From positions 1 through 64,000 of the forward strand of contig CAMVPA010000015.1 in assembly GCA_947169245.1 (NCBI GenBank): 64,000 nucleotides of DNA. Direction: 5' to 3'. This document shows, one piece after another, positions 8,343 to 16,265 of the stretch. The first letter of the stretch is position 1, and each line of letters begins with the position of its first letter. The notes under the pieces were generated by a model. The model did not search any database. It saw nothing but the letters and a program-made list of their open reading frames with translations, and had not been told where the DNA came from. Source of the DNA: an uncultured Prevotellaceae bacterium. Lineage in GTDB: Bacteria; Bacteroidota; Bacteroidia; Bacteroidales; Bacteroidaceae. A program made the position numbers and the translations under genes.

Positions 8343-9841
8343 TACTTATCAAACACGCGGCTGAACTCTTCGACACTGATGCGGACAGGCTCAACCATGA
8401 ACTCAGGGCGGTTATAGCTCTTCAGGAGGGTGAGGTGCAGCTCGGGGTCTTCCTGTGGCAGGAGGAAGGCTTTCGCCACCTTACCGTTGTTGAAATAGGC
8501 GAAATAGACACGGCTGTAGTTGTCGTCGTCGCGGCGGCTGGCACACATGATCCAATGTCCGTTGCTCGACCATGAGGGATAGCTGTCGGAATAATTCTTG
8601 CTGTTGAGGAGCGTAAGATCGAGTGCGGAAGCTGAATCAAGGGGAACTTCTCCCAACCTCATACATACGATGTCGGCATCATGGTGACGGCTATGGAAAC
8701 AGCCATACTGGCCCAGGGCAAACAGCAGATAGCGACCATCGGGACTGATGCGAGGCAACGTGACGCTCTTGTCGGACGAGGCTGCATCGTACACCAGCTC
8801 CTCGTCGCCGAAGCCATGCGTTGCCAGGTCGAACGAACGGCGATAGAGGTTGTACTGTATCTTGGCATAAGTGGTACGGATGTCCTGACCTTGCATCTCC
8901 TCAGGCAGCGGAACAGACTTACAGTAATAGAGGTATTTGCCATCGGGCGACCAGGTAGGATAGACCTCCAGAAGGGTGGAATCGGCACTGACAACAGTCA
9001 CCGAGTCGGTCTCCACATCGTAGAGTATCATGTCGCTGGCCAGATCGTAAACCTCAATCTTGTTGGGGTTCTCGGTATGAAACGCCTGTCGTGTCTTATT
9101 GGTGGAGAAGGCCACCAGCTTGGCAGTTGGATGCCATGACGGATAGACACCTCCCGAGATGGTGTAGTCGCGTTTCAGATTGACTCTTGACACCTTACCA
9201 TCGTTCACTATAACGGTACCGGCATTAGAGAGACGCACATGGAAGAGCATGTTATCAGTCTTGTAGTTCTGATAGCTATGGCAGTTAATGCACTGGCCTA
9301 TCGTCTTGTCGTTCATAGTGATCTCGTTGTTGAAGATCTGTGTCTCTTCAAATGTGGTGAGGTTGCGCTGGGCTATCTCCATGAAGGTCCATGCGACATA
9401 CGACGGCTCGATGAGACGATACGACAGGTATTCGTCGATGGGCTCTTTGGCAATATGTATCTCAAACGGGGTGAACGACAGCCACTCGCCTGATTTCTGG
9501 CCCCAGACCTCCACCTTGAGGCTCCTGCCCTTCGAGGCATCGAGCATGGAGCGCCACTCCTCCTCGGATATCTGTACCTTCACGCCACTGCCGTAGGTCT
9601 GCTGCTGCCCATCGGGCGTCGTGAGACGCGCCACACACGCTTCGTACTCGTCGGCAGGGAGCATGAAGTTGAGTGGAGCGATGTTGTAGGGCACAGTGAC
9701 ATCGCAATAATCAGGGAAGATGGCTGGCAGGCTCTTGGCCTCCTTGGCCGAGGAAGGTACATCGGGGTGACTTGCACACGATGACAACAACAGTATGGCA
9801 ACAGCCAGAACCACAGTGTAGGGGAATATATATCTTCTCAT
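8342..9841 (-). CDS. Beta-propeller lipoprotein with one CxxCH haem motif (copy 2)
   Basis: 499 residues from the ATG at 9841. The reading frame extends 34 codons further upstream, but only this start gives a proper lipoprotein signal ending LSSC (Cys22). The N-terminal domain (FPDYCDVTVPYNIAPLNF) matches copy 1, the haem-c motif CINCH is at Cys184-His188, and PD40-type propeller strands follow (SWHPTAKLVAFSTN, YPTWSPDGKYLYYCK, LPRISPDGRYLLFALGQYG, YPSWSSNGHWIMCASRRDD). It starts 7 bases after the DUF6057-like gene at 9849 and its stop overlaps the next ATG by one base. It lacks the palindromic inserts that fill copy 1, so it is probably closer to the ancestral form. Function unknown. Confidence 0.82.
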   Translation of the reverse strand: MRRYIFPYTVVLAVAILLLSSCASHPDVPSSAKEAKSLPAIFPDYCDVTVPYNIAPLNFMLPADEYEACVARLTTPDGQQQTYGSGVKVQISEEEWRSMLDASKGRSLKVEVWGQKSGEWLSFTPFEIHIAKEPIDEYLSYRLIEPSYVAWTFMEIAQRNLTTFEETQIFNNEITMNDKTIGQCINCHSYQNYKTDNMLFHVRLSNAGTVIVNDGKVSRVNLKRDYTISGGVYPSWHPTAKLVAFSTNKTRQAFHTENPNKIEVYDLASDMILYDVETDSVTVVSADSTLLEVYPTWSPDGKYLYYCKSVPLPEEMQGQDIRTTYAKIQYNLYRRSFDLATHGFGDEELVYDAASSDKSVTLPRISPDGRYLLFALGQYGCFHSRHHDADIVCMRLGEVPLDSASALDLTLLNSKNYSDSYPSWSSNGHWIMCASRRDDDNYSRVYFAYFNNGKVAKAFLLPQEDPELHLTLLKSYNRPEFMVEPVRISVEEFSRVFDK

Positions 9842-9848
9842 TGTTTTC

Positions 9849-11678
9849 TTATGAATGTATTTCGTGACCAATATTGCCGAGTATGTTAATAGGTTTCCGT
9901 CCGAAGATGTTGTACCACCAGTAGGTGTCTCCATATTCTTCACGCATTTCGTTGCCTACCTGTTCTATTGTCATACCAGGTTTTGCAAGACCTTCCAGGG
10001 TTTTCCAGAACTTCTTGTAACGCTCGTAGACGGACTGCTCAACAGGGAGCATCATGCGTTTTTCTTCCGGAGCCTTATCCATATACAGGATATAAGCCTC
10101 CTGAGCATGCAACGGGAACTGCTCGTCGAGGTGTAACCTCACATAGTTGCGCAGCGATGCCCAGAAACGACGGGAGTCGCAACGCAGCATGGCATAGAAC
10201 AACGCCTGCTCTGAAGCCACTTTACTCTCGGAGTCGTACCATAGGCTGATACCGTTGACAAGATAGCTTTCACTGTTCTCAACGCCAGTGAGCTCATCGG
10301 GATAGCATTTTTGTAGCTGCTTAATCTTTTCCGTAACGGGAGCCGGTTGCCAATTGCCGTAGAACGGATGATGATGCAGCAGAGTGGTGTAGCGTTCCAC
10401 CAGTTTCTTATCTCCAACAGCCAGGGCACAGCGAGAAAGCATCTTCAAATAGAAGGGCGAGAAGCCTGCCTGAATGGCATTTTCGAAGTTCAGGCGGATG
10501 GCTTCATTCATCATTCCGTAATTATAATAGACCAGCGGCGATGCTATGTCCAAAAGTGTGACGTGGAGCGTATCGGGATTGTAAATATTGGCAGCATCGT
10601 TGCCCAACTTGAACGAACGGTCGAGCAAGCCGCCTTCGTTCATCAAGGCTATATTCTTGAGAAATACCATTGTGCCTGTTGGCTTCTCATTCTCCTCTGC
10701 CATGCGGAGAACCTCCTTCCAATTGTCGTCGGAAGCCAAGCGCACCATGCGCATTTCATCGATGTAGTTACGGTCATGGAACATCAGCGACGAGGTGAAA
10801 ATGATGCCGGCAATACAAGAAAGAAGAGGTAAGAGGGACTCCGAGCTTGCTCGCCTGAGCACCAACGGAGCGCAAGAAGAAGTATGAGGTTTCACCGCTA
10901 ACTTCTGAATAAACGGTATGAGCACAGTGACAGCACCAAGCGCCCAGAACGGGATGGAGAGATGGGGGCTGGAATCCGTTGGCGTCTCAAACCGGGGGAA
11001 TCCTGCCAACACGACATCGTCGGCTCTCAGATACGAATACTCCTGTGTATGCCAGATGCTGGCGGAAAAAACAAGCACAACCAAGCCTACAAGCTCTCGC
11101 CATGTGGGTTTCTCGGAAAGTGCAAGACATAAAACGAAAAGCAAAGCAAACCATCCCAGTTCAGGATAGAGGCGAAAGGCAATCAGATACCATACAAGAT
11201 GCCATTTGCGCGGTGTGGTGCTTCGGGCGAGCCACAAGAGCAGCAACATGACCAGATAGCCTACCGACTGCGAGAACCAATAGCCCCTGATGGTGGATAT
11301 ATAGACCCAATAGCCGAGATCGACAACCGATGTGAGCAGACAGGCTATTGGCAGGAGCATCAGCGCGGAGGCACTGCCCTGCAGCCGGAAGGCTTTGACA
11401 CCCACACAGAAGATGAGCGTCCAGACAGCTATCATTGCACCAGTACCTACGCCCGGACGACAGAAGAGCTGGGTGAGCCAGGCGCCCACATACTGCATCA
11501 GGCCAAAGGGCTTAGACACAAGTCTCTGGAAAAAGGGTTCTCCGAAGATAAATTCGGAGCGGTCGTGTGCCGTATAGAACACCTCTTGGTTGATATATAA
11601 TACATATACAACAAACGCCATGAAAACCAAAAGGCTTCCATAGAGAACGGCACCAGATAGTTTGCTTTTGTTATTCAT
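9849..11678 (-). CDS. DUF6057-like polytopic membrane protein (copy 2)
   Basis: 609 residues with about eight hydrophobic segments between residues 8 and 310 (VLYGSLLVFMAFVVYVLY, MIAVWTLIFCVGV, LMLLPIACLLTSVVDLGYWV and others), then a soluble C-terminal domain rich in helical repeats (SFKLGNDAANIYNPDTLHVT, ALAVGDKKLVERYTTLLHHH). First gene of the four-gene cassette. A weak promoter-like TGACTTTG lies at 11704-11711 on the minus strand, 62 bases after the ATPase stop. A composite repeat (10819-10885) adds CAPLVLRRASSESL near the last membrane segment. The partner lipoprotein follows 7 bases downstream. DUF6057 assignment is from memory; no function is known to me. Confidence 0.72.
   Translation of the reverse strand: MNNKSKLSGAVLYGSLLVFMAFVVYVLYINQEVFYTAHDRSEFIFGEPFFQRLVSKPFGLMQYVGAWLTQLFCRPGVGTGAMIAVWTLIFCVGVKAFRLQGSASALMLLPIACLLTSVVDLGYWVYISTIRGYWFSQSVGYLVMLLLLWLARSTTPRKWHLVWYLIAFRLYPELGWFALLFVLCLALSEKPTWRELVGLVVLVFSASIWHTQEYSYLRADDVVLAGFPRFETPTDSSPHLSIPFWALGAVTVLIPFIQKLAVKPHTSSCAPLVLRRASSESLLPLLSCIAGIIFTSSLMFHDRNYIDEMRMVRLASDDNWKEVLRMAEENEKPTGTMVFLKNIALMNEGGLLDRSFKLGNDAANIYNPDTLHVTLLDIASPLVYYNYGMMNEAIRLNFENAIQAGFSPFYLKMLSRCALAVGDKKLVERYTTLLHHHPFYGNWQPAPVTEKIKQLQKCYPDELTGVENSESYLVNGISLWYDSESKVASEQALFYAMLRCDSRRFWASLRNYVRLHLDEQFPLHAQEAYILYMDKAPEEKRMMLPVEQSVYERYKKFWKTLEGLAKPGMTIEQVGNEMREEYGDTYWWYNIFGRKPINILGNIGHEIHS
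10819..10885. repeat. Composite repeat in DUF6057 copy 2
   Basis: Three heptads (GAAAGAA, GAGGTAA, GAGGGAC) adjoin a separate short inverted-repeat element containing GAGCTTGCTC and GAGC. Translated as CAPLVLRRASSESLLPLL. A similar GAGCTCGC motif occurs in the GH97 insert near 32910. Confidence 0.6.
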
Positions 11679-11740
11679 TCTACTGCTGTTTGTTTCTTGG
11701 CGACAAAGTCAAGCATTTTCTACCAAACTGCCAAACAAAG

Positions 11741-12886
11741 TCACACAAATGTCCGTTTCAGCCATAAGTCCAGAAAACGGTCATAGACAATATAGCCCTC
11801 TGGGGTCTGGTATAGCACGTCTTTTCCTTTCAGCACTTCAAGAGCTTTCTTGATGCTGCTGGCACTGGGAAGTTCATGCTTCATGGCAAAGGCAAGTGAT
11901 TGGGGCTGCGCAACCATGCCTTCCAGGGCTACAGCCTTTAGAAGCCTCTTCTGGTTATCGGTCAGGAACATCATAAACGTCTCATACTGGCTGGCCTTAT
12001 CAGCGAGAATGCTGAGAATGGCCTCGTTCACCTGCTGATAGTCTGTCACACTCCGTTCACGTTCGTACAACCGGTTGAGTACAGATTGCATATACCAGGT
12101 ATATCCGTTGAACTGATTATAGAGCTGACGGAAGACATCTGCAGAGAAGTCGCCATTACGAGCCTTGAAGAAGCGGGTTGCAAAGTCATAGTAAATCTCC
12201 TCATGCAGGGGTTGAAGAGACAGCATCGCCGTACTTTGATAGAAGGGGCGTTGGGGCGAACCAAACATCTCGTACAACAGGTGCTGCCGACTGCCAGCAT
12301 AGATAAAATGAGCATGATGGACAAACTGTATATACGACCGCAGTAATGCCTCAGTACCTTTTTCCGGATATTCTGTAACGGTCTGGAACTCATCAATAGC
12401 CACGTACACTTCTCTCTCGCTTCTCTCCAGATATTCAAAAATGCTCTTGAGCGTATATTCTGTTTGGCTGCGCTCAATGCTGACAGAAACGGTGGGCATC
12501 CCTGTAATAGGGTCTGGGGTGACCGTGGGCCGCCACATACTGAAGAATTTAAGTACCTTTTCCATTGAACCGCGTGAGCCGAGTAACCGCTCCTCAACAA
12601 TGGCCCTGCCTAATGTCTGTACTAACTCATATTGGTTCTGGGTGTGGAATATGTCGACGTAGATACATACAGCGTCTTCATTTTCTTGTTTTAGTTGGTG
12701 AAAGACGTGCTTAACGAGAGCCGTTTTCCCTACTTTCCTAGGAGAAACAAGCGTCAGATTTCGTCCATTTTGGAGGTGTGAAATCACTTTCTCTGTTTCC
12801 TCCATGCGGTCACAGAAATAGTCTGGTCCCTCATAGCCCTCATATACAAAGGGATTTCTCAGTTGCTTTTGCTTTCTTTTTACCAT
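11741..12886 (-). CDS. AAA/STAND-type P-loop ATPase
   Basis: 381 residues, cytoplasmic, no signal peptide. The N-terminus carries NPFVYEGYEGPDYFCDR, then a Walker A loop SPRKVGKT (residues 48-55) and a Walker B strand YVAIDEFQ. The C-terminal part (LTDNQKRLLKAVALEG, ASSIKKALEVLKGKDVLYQ) looks like a winged helix, as in archaeal-type ATPase_2 proteins. Such proteins are common and often mobile in Bacteroidales; their role is poorly defined. It has its own promoter with both boxes (12941-12969) and is divergent from a truncated AAA/DUF4143 gene. Base composition is more AT-rich than the flanking enzyme genes, which may indicate transfer. Confidence 0.8.
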   Translation of the reverse strand: MVKRKQKQLRNPFVYEGYEGPDYFCDRMEETEKVISHLQNGRNLTLVSPRKVGKTALVKHVFHQLKQENEDAVCIYVDIFHTQNQYELVQTLGRAIVEERLLGSRGSMEKVLKFFSMWRPTVTPDPITGMPTVSVSIERSQTEYTLKSIFEYLERSEREVYVAIDEFQTVTEYPEKGTEALLRSYIQFVHHAHFIYAGSRQHLLYEMFGSPQRPFYQSTAMLSLQPLHEEIYYDFATRFFKARNGDFSADVFRQLYNQFNGYTWYMQSVLNRLYERERSVTDYQQVNEAILSILADKASQYETFMMFLTDNQKRLLKAVALEGMVAQPQSLAFAMKHELPSASSIKKALEVLKGKDVLYQTPEGYIVYDRFLDLWLKRTFV

Positions 12887-12940
12887 CCAATCATTTTACT
12901 TTTAGTATGACACTTTTTGTGTGACATAAATTGTGTGATG

Positions 12941-12969
12941 CAAAGATACAAAAAATCGGCAAAAGGCAA
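12941..12969 (-). promoter_or_regulatory. Promoter with -7 and -33 boxes for the ATPase gene
   Basis: On the minus strand TTG (12967-12969) is followed after 18 bases by TATCTTTG (12941-12948), a close match to the Bacteroidetes -33/-7 promoter. It lies 54 bases before the ATG at 12886. Confidence 0.7.
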
Positions 12970-13033
12970 GTGCACAAAGACATCTTTTTAGAATGATTAA
13001 CAATCACAGGGACATTTGAACCTGTCTCCATGA

Positions 13034-14125
13034 TTAAACTATTCAGAAACAGTATGGAATCACTCTGTTATCATCTTCGATGAAATACAGAAATGTCCGG
13101 CCGCACGGCAAGCCATTAAATATCTGGTGAAAGACCATCGATATGATTACATTGAAACGGGTTCGCTGCTTTCCATCAAGAAAAACACAAAGGGTATTGT
13201 CATCCCAAGTGAAGAAACGCGACTCACCATGTACCCTATGGATTATGAGGAGTTTCGATGGGCTATGGGTGACACTGCAACAATCCCTTTGTTGCATGAA
13301 TTCTATGAAAAAGGTCTTCCGCTTCAGCAAGCGTTCCGTAAGGCCATGCGTGACTTCCGCCTCTATATGCTTATCGGCGGGATGCCTCAGGCTGTCAATG
13401 AGTATCTGAACACCAACAATCTTAGTCTTGTCGATTCAGTAAAGAGAGAGATTATAGAACTCTACTTTGATGATTTCCTGAAAATAGACCCATCTGGCAA
13501 AGCATCTCGTCTGTTTAGCGGAATCCCCTCAGAATTGTCTAAGAATGCCTCACGTTATCAAGTAACAAGTGTACTTGGTCGAAGTGAGGATAAGGACACC
13601 ATGGACGAACTCCTAAGGGATTTGGAGGATAGTCTTACTGTCAATTTCGCCCATTATGCCAACGACCCTCAAGTAGGAATGCCTATGCATACGGATTATG
13701 ACCAATATAAGATGTATGTCGGTGACACAGGACTTTTCGTAACTCTTGCTTTCTGGGATAAGGTTATTACGGAGAATGTCATTTACCAGAAACTGCTTTC
13801 CGACAAACTCTCCGCCAATCTTGGCTATGTTTATGAAAACATTGTTGCGCAAATGCTTACGGCTACAGGCAATAAACTGTTTTACCACACTTGGCCATCG
13901 GAAACCTCTAACCATAACTATGAGGTTGATTTCCTGCTTTCGCGTGGTGCAAAGCTATGGCCATTGGAAGTCAAGTCATCTGGTTATAAAACGCACAAGT
14001 CGCTCGATGAGTTCTGCAAGAAATTCTCAGAGCGCATCAGCAACCGCTATCTTGTATATACTAAGGACTATAAAAAGGATAGTGAAACAACATTGTTGCC
14101 AGTCCTCATGACAATGTTCTTGTAA
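13034..14125 (+). pseudogene. 5'-truncated AAA_14-DUF4143 ATPase
   Basis: An open frame from 13034 to the stop at 14125 encodes the Walker B region (VIIFDEIQKCPAARQAIKYL), the sensor segment YDYIETGSLLSI, a DUF4143 region and a PD-(D/E)xK-like end (YEVDFLLSRG then PLEVKSSGYKTHKSL). The P-loop and N-terminal strands, normally about 80 residues earlier, are absent; a stop codon lies at 13031 and the sequence before it is AT-rich and unrelated. No ATG precedes the homologous part; a GTG at 13127 could start only a protein lacking ATPase function. Probably the tail of a broken transferred gene. An ATGATTAA direct repeat (12993-13000 and 13030-13037) sits at the break. Confidence 0.8.
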
Positions 14126-14171
14126 ACAGACGGCAAACTACTAATGTGCACTTGGTGTGGAGAAAGCAAAA

Positions 14172-14199
14172 GAGAGGTGTGGAAATAACCACACCTCTC
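14172..14199. terminator. Bidirectional terminator-like hairpin
   Basis: Perfect 11-bp stem GAGAGGTGTGG / CCACACCTCTC with a 6-base loop. A TTTTGCTTT run follows on the minus strand, so it probably ends the SusC/SusD operon; AT-rich sequence follows on the plus strand after the truncated DUF4143 gene. Confidence 0.75.
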
Positions 14200-14222
14200 A
14201 ATTATTTATTATCTATATCCCA

Positions 14223-15479
14223 TTACTTAGTTACCGGTCTGATTGACAAACCGAAACTGGAGCTCAAATTGCTGTAGATATTAACAGAATTGTCAAACTG
14301 ACCATGCTGGAAGACAAGAACGTTGGGCATGTTTTCGTTGCCATTGATTGCTCCCTTCGAGCCAGCAAACTGTTCAGCCATTGACGGGAAATGATATGTT
14401 CCGGTAATCTCGCCTGTAGCATAGTAGCCTGCATTTCCGTTTCCGTACCATTTGTCACCGTAGCGGAAACCTGCTGCCGGCAAGAAAATGCTATTTCCAT
14501 TAGGACCAGTTACTTTATAACCAGAACCCGTGAACTCCCATTCGCACTTGCCAAGCAGCTCCTGCATCTGCTCAGTGGTCGGCATTTTCCAGTTACCGCC
14601 CCAATTAGCTGCAGCAGGATCACGGTTGGTGTCTGAAATGATGCTGTAAACAGGGGTACCAGCAATGTCACCACCATCATAGTCCTTACGCATCACGACA
14701 CCAAACTGGTCCTTGATTTCGGTAGACTTATTGGCTTTAGCACTCTCATAGTACTTAACTTCCGTAGTACCCATCACGTCGATAGTGAAATTGGAAACGC
14801 TGGCGTATTCAAACTTCTTGAAATAGTCCAATGTGTCCTTTTCCTTCTTCTGCGCGGGGAATCTCTCTACGAACTTAGAGCCATCCCAGTCAATGACGAT
14901 AGCAAAATCTTCGTTGGTAAGAGTTGCCTCCAGATTTCCGGGAGTAGTAGACTTAACGAGGTTCAACTTGTTCTCCATGAACGAGATGATGGTGTTCATT
15001 TTCTGAGCATCAATCTGAGCCTGTGCAAGAGAATCGAGTCCAATGGTGTCACCGATAAACGTTAAGTCGATCATCATTGGCTCAGAGAGCTTAACAACAT
15101 TTGTTGTGTCACAAATGAAGCCAGTCTTCACATCATCACCTTTGTACAAATCAAACAAATCAGATAATGAAGTCTGAGGCGTCACATCGGTATATGATGT
15201 GACATCGTCTGCCAACATCTTAGTTCCAGTGACATCACCCCACACGAAGAGGATGCCATTGTCTGACTCAGATGTTGCTCCAACATTCATATTAGCCCAC
15301 TTGGTACCACTGGGGAGACCCAAATCTACAGCCTGGCCAGCACTTTTGATACTACCTGTATTTGCTATATATTGGGTATCAATCGTATTTTCGCTAATCT
15401 CATCACTACAAGCCACAAAAAGACTTGATGCAACAAGCGTGGTGACTGCGAGCTTACTAAAATTAATATAACTTTTCAT
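14223..15479 (-). CDS. Secreted lipoprotein with FISUMP/DUF1566-like domain
   Basis: 418 residues from the ATG at 15479, chosen because it gives a lipoprotein signal ending LFVAC (the frame extends to 15506). The first mature section holds VDLGLPSGTKWANMNVGA and ILFVWGDVTG, and the end holds WKMPTTEQMQELLGKCEWEF and SSSFGLSIRPVTK; this is the split arrangement of the Fibrobacter-paralogous (FISUMP) family. Between them is an unrecognised segment of about 200 residues. As last gene of the SusC/SusD operon it occupies the position of a surface glycan-binding lipoprotein, but a binding role is inference from context. A 38-base gap separates it from the previous gene. Confidence 0.75.
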   Translation of the reverse strand: MKSYINFSKLAVTTLVASSLFVACSDEISENTIDTQYIANTGSIKSAGQAVDLGLPSGTKWANMNVGATSESDNGILFVWGDVTGTKMLADDVTSYTDVTPQTSLSDLFDLYKGDDVKTGFICDTTNVVKLSEPMMIDLTFIGDTIGLDSLAQAQIDAQKMNTIISFMENKLNLVKSTTPGNLEATLTNEDFAIVIDWDGSKFVERFPAQKKEKDTLDYFKKFEYASVSNFTIDVMGTTEVKYYESAKANKSTEIKDQFGVVMRKDYDGGDIAGTPVYSIISDTNRDPAAANWGGNWKMPTTEQMQELLGKCEWEFTGSGYKVTGPNGNSIFLPAAGFRYGDKWYGNGNAGYYATGEITGTYHFPSMAEQFAGSKGAINGNENMPNVLVFQHGQFDNSVNIYSNLSSSFGLSIRPVTK

Positions 15480-15517
15480 TATAAAGGATGTTTTAATATT
15501 ATACATATAAGAACTTC

Positions 15518-16249
15518 TTATTCCTCATAGTAAACAGCGTTCAGAGTCATGGTGCCGCTATACAGCATGAGGTCGAGGTCACGGCCTTCACCACCCTTGG
15601 CACACTCTTTTGCCATAGTCTCGGTAATCTGAATCTCATTCAAACCAGACACGAGCTTGACATGGTCATAATAGGTGTTGCTCCACCAACCGTTCATGAC
15701 TTTCAGATCACAACCCTCAGCATCAGAAATGTCAAGGATCAGAGTCTTCAGACCGAAATAAATGTCGTCAGAGATAGTGGGCAGATGTGCACCCTCAGTA
15801 GAACTGAAACGCATGGCTGCAGCATCCCAAGCACCGGGCTTGAAGGGCTTGTCCTCATCTTCAAAACCAGGTCTGGGATAGATGTAGAACTTCTGGAGAG
15901 GATCAGTGATTTCCTGGCAGGTTATCTTAAAAGTATCCGTAAGTTCGGAACCATCAGGACAGAGAGCCGTCAGAACAACTGCATGCTCACCAAGCTTCAT
16001 CTTCTTCCAGGCATAGTTGCTATAAAACTCCTTGCCACCAAGTGACCACTTTGCATTGACCGGTGCCAGAGTCTGACAAGTAATAACATTGCCATTCTGG
16101 CCACTGGGTGCCTTGTCAACAGTAACAGTAGTCTTCGCTCTGAGCTCTTCGAGAGTGATGTGACCACCATTGCTAATATCCTCATGGATAGAATCACAAG
16201 CAACGATAGCGCATACTGCTACACAAAGTGAAAATAATATCTTTTTCAT
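15518..16249 (-). CDS. Putative surface glycan-binding lipoprotein of the SusC/SusD operon
   Basis: 243 residues. Lipoprotein signal ends AIVAC (Cys18). The mature part begins with a beta-rich, PKD/Ig-like stretch (WSLGGKEFYSNYAWKKMKLG) and continues with a second beta domain (LKTLILDISDAEGCDLKVMN, WWSNTYYDHVKLVSGLNEIQ). The tryptophan-rich patch GWWSNTYYDH could be a sugar platform. It follows SusD by 16 bases, the usual position of SusE/F-like binding proteins. No named family is recognised, so the role rests on position and lipidation. Confidence 0.65.
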   Translation of the reverse strand: MKKILFSLCVAVCAIVACDSIHEDISNGGHITLEELRAKTTVTVDKAPSGQNGNVITCQTLAPVNAKWSLGGKEFYSNYAWKKMKLGEHAVVLTALCPDGSELTDTFKITCQEITDPLQKFYIYPRPGFEDEDKPFKPGAWDAAAMRFSSTEGAHLPTISDDIYFGLKTLILDISDAEGCDLKVMNGWWSNTYYDHVKLVSGLNEIQITETMAKECAKGGEGRDLDLMLYSGTMTLNAVYYEE

Positions 16250-16265
16250 GTTGTTTACTTATTTA

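Noticed and set aside
5212..9841. Multihaem cytochromes
   Set aside because: Each lipoprotein has only one CxxCH motif; the rest is beta-propeller sequence.
13005..13030. A tRNA T-arm-like sequence (minus strand GGTTCAAAT)
   Set aside because: No acceptor, D or anticodon arms can be folded around it; treated as a short palindrome at a break point.
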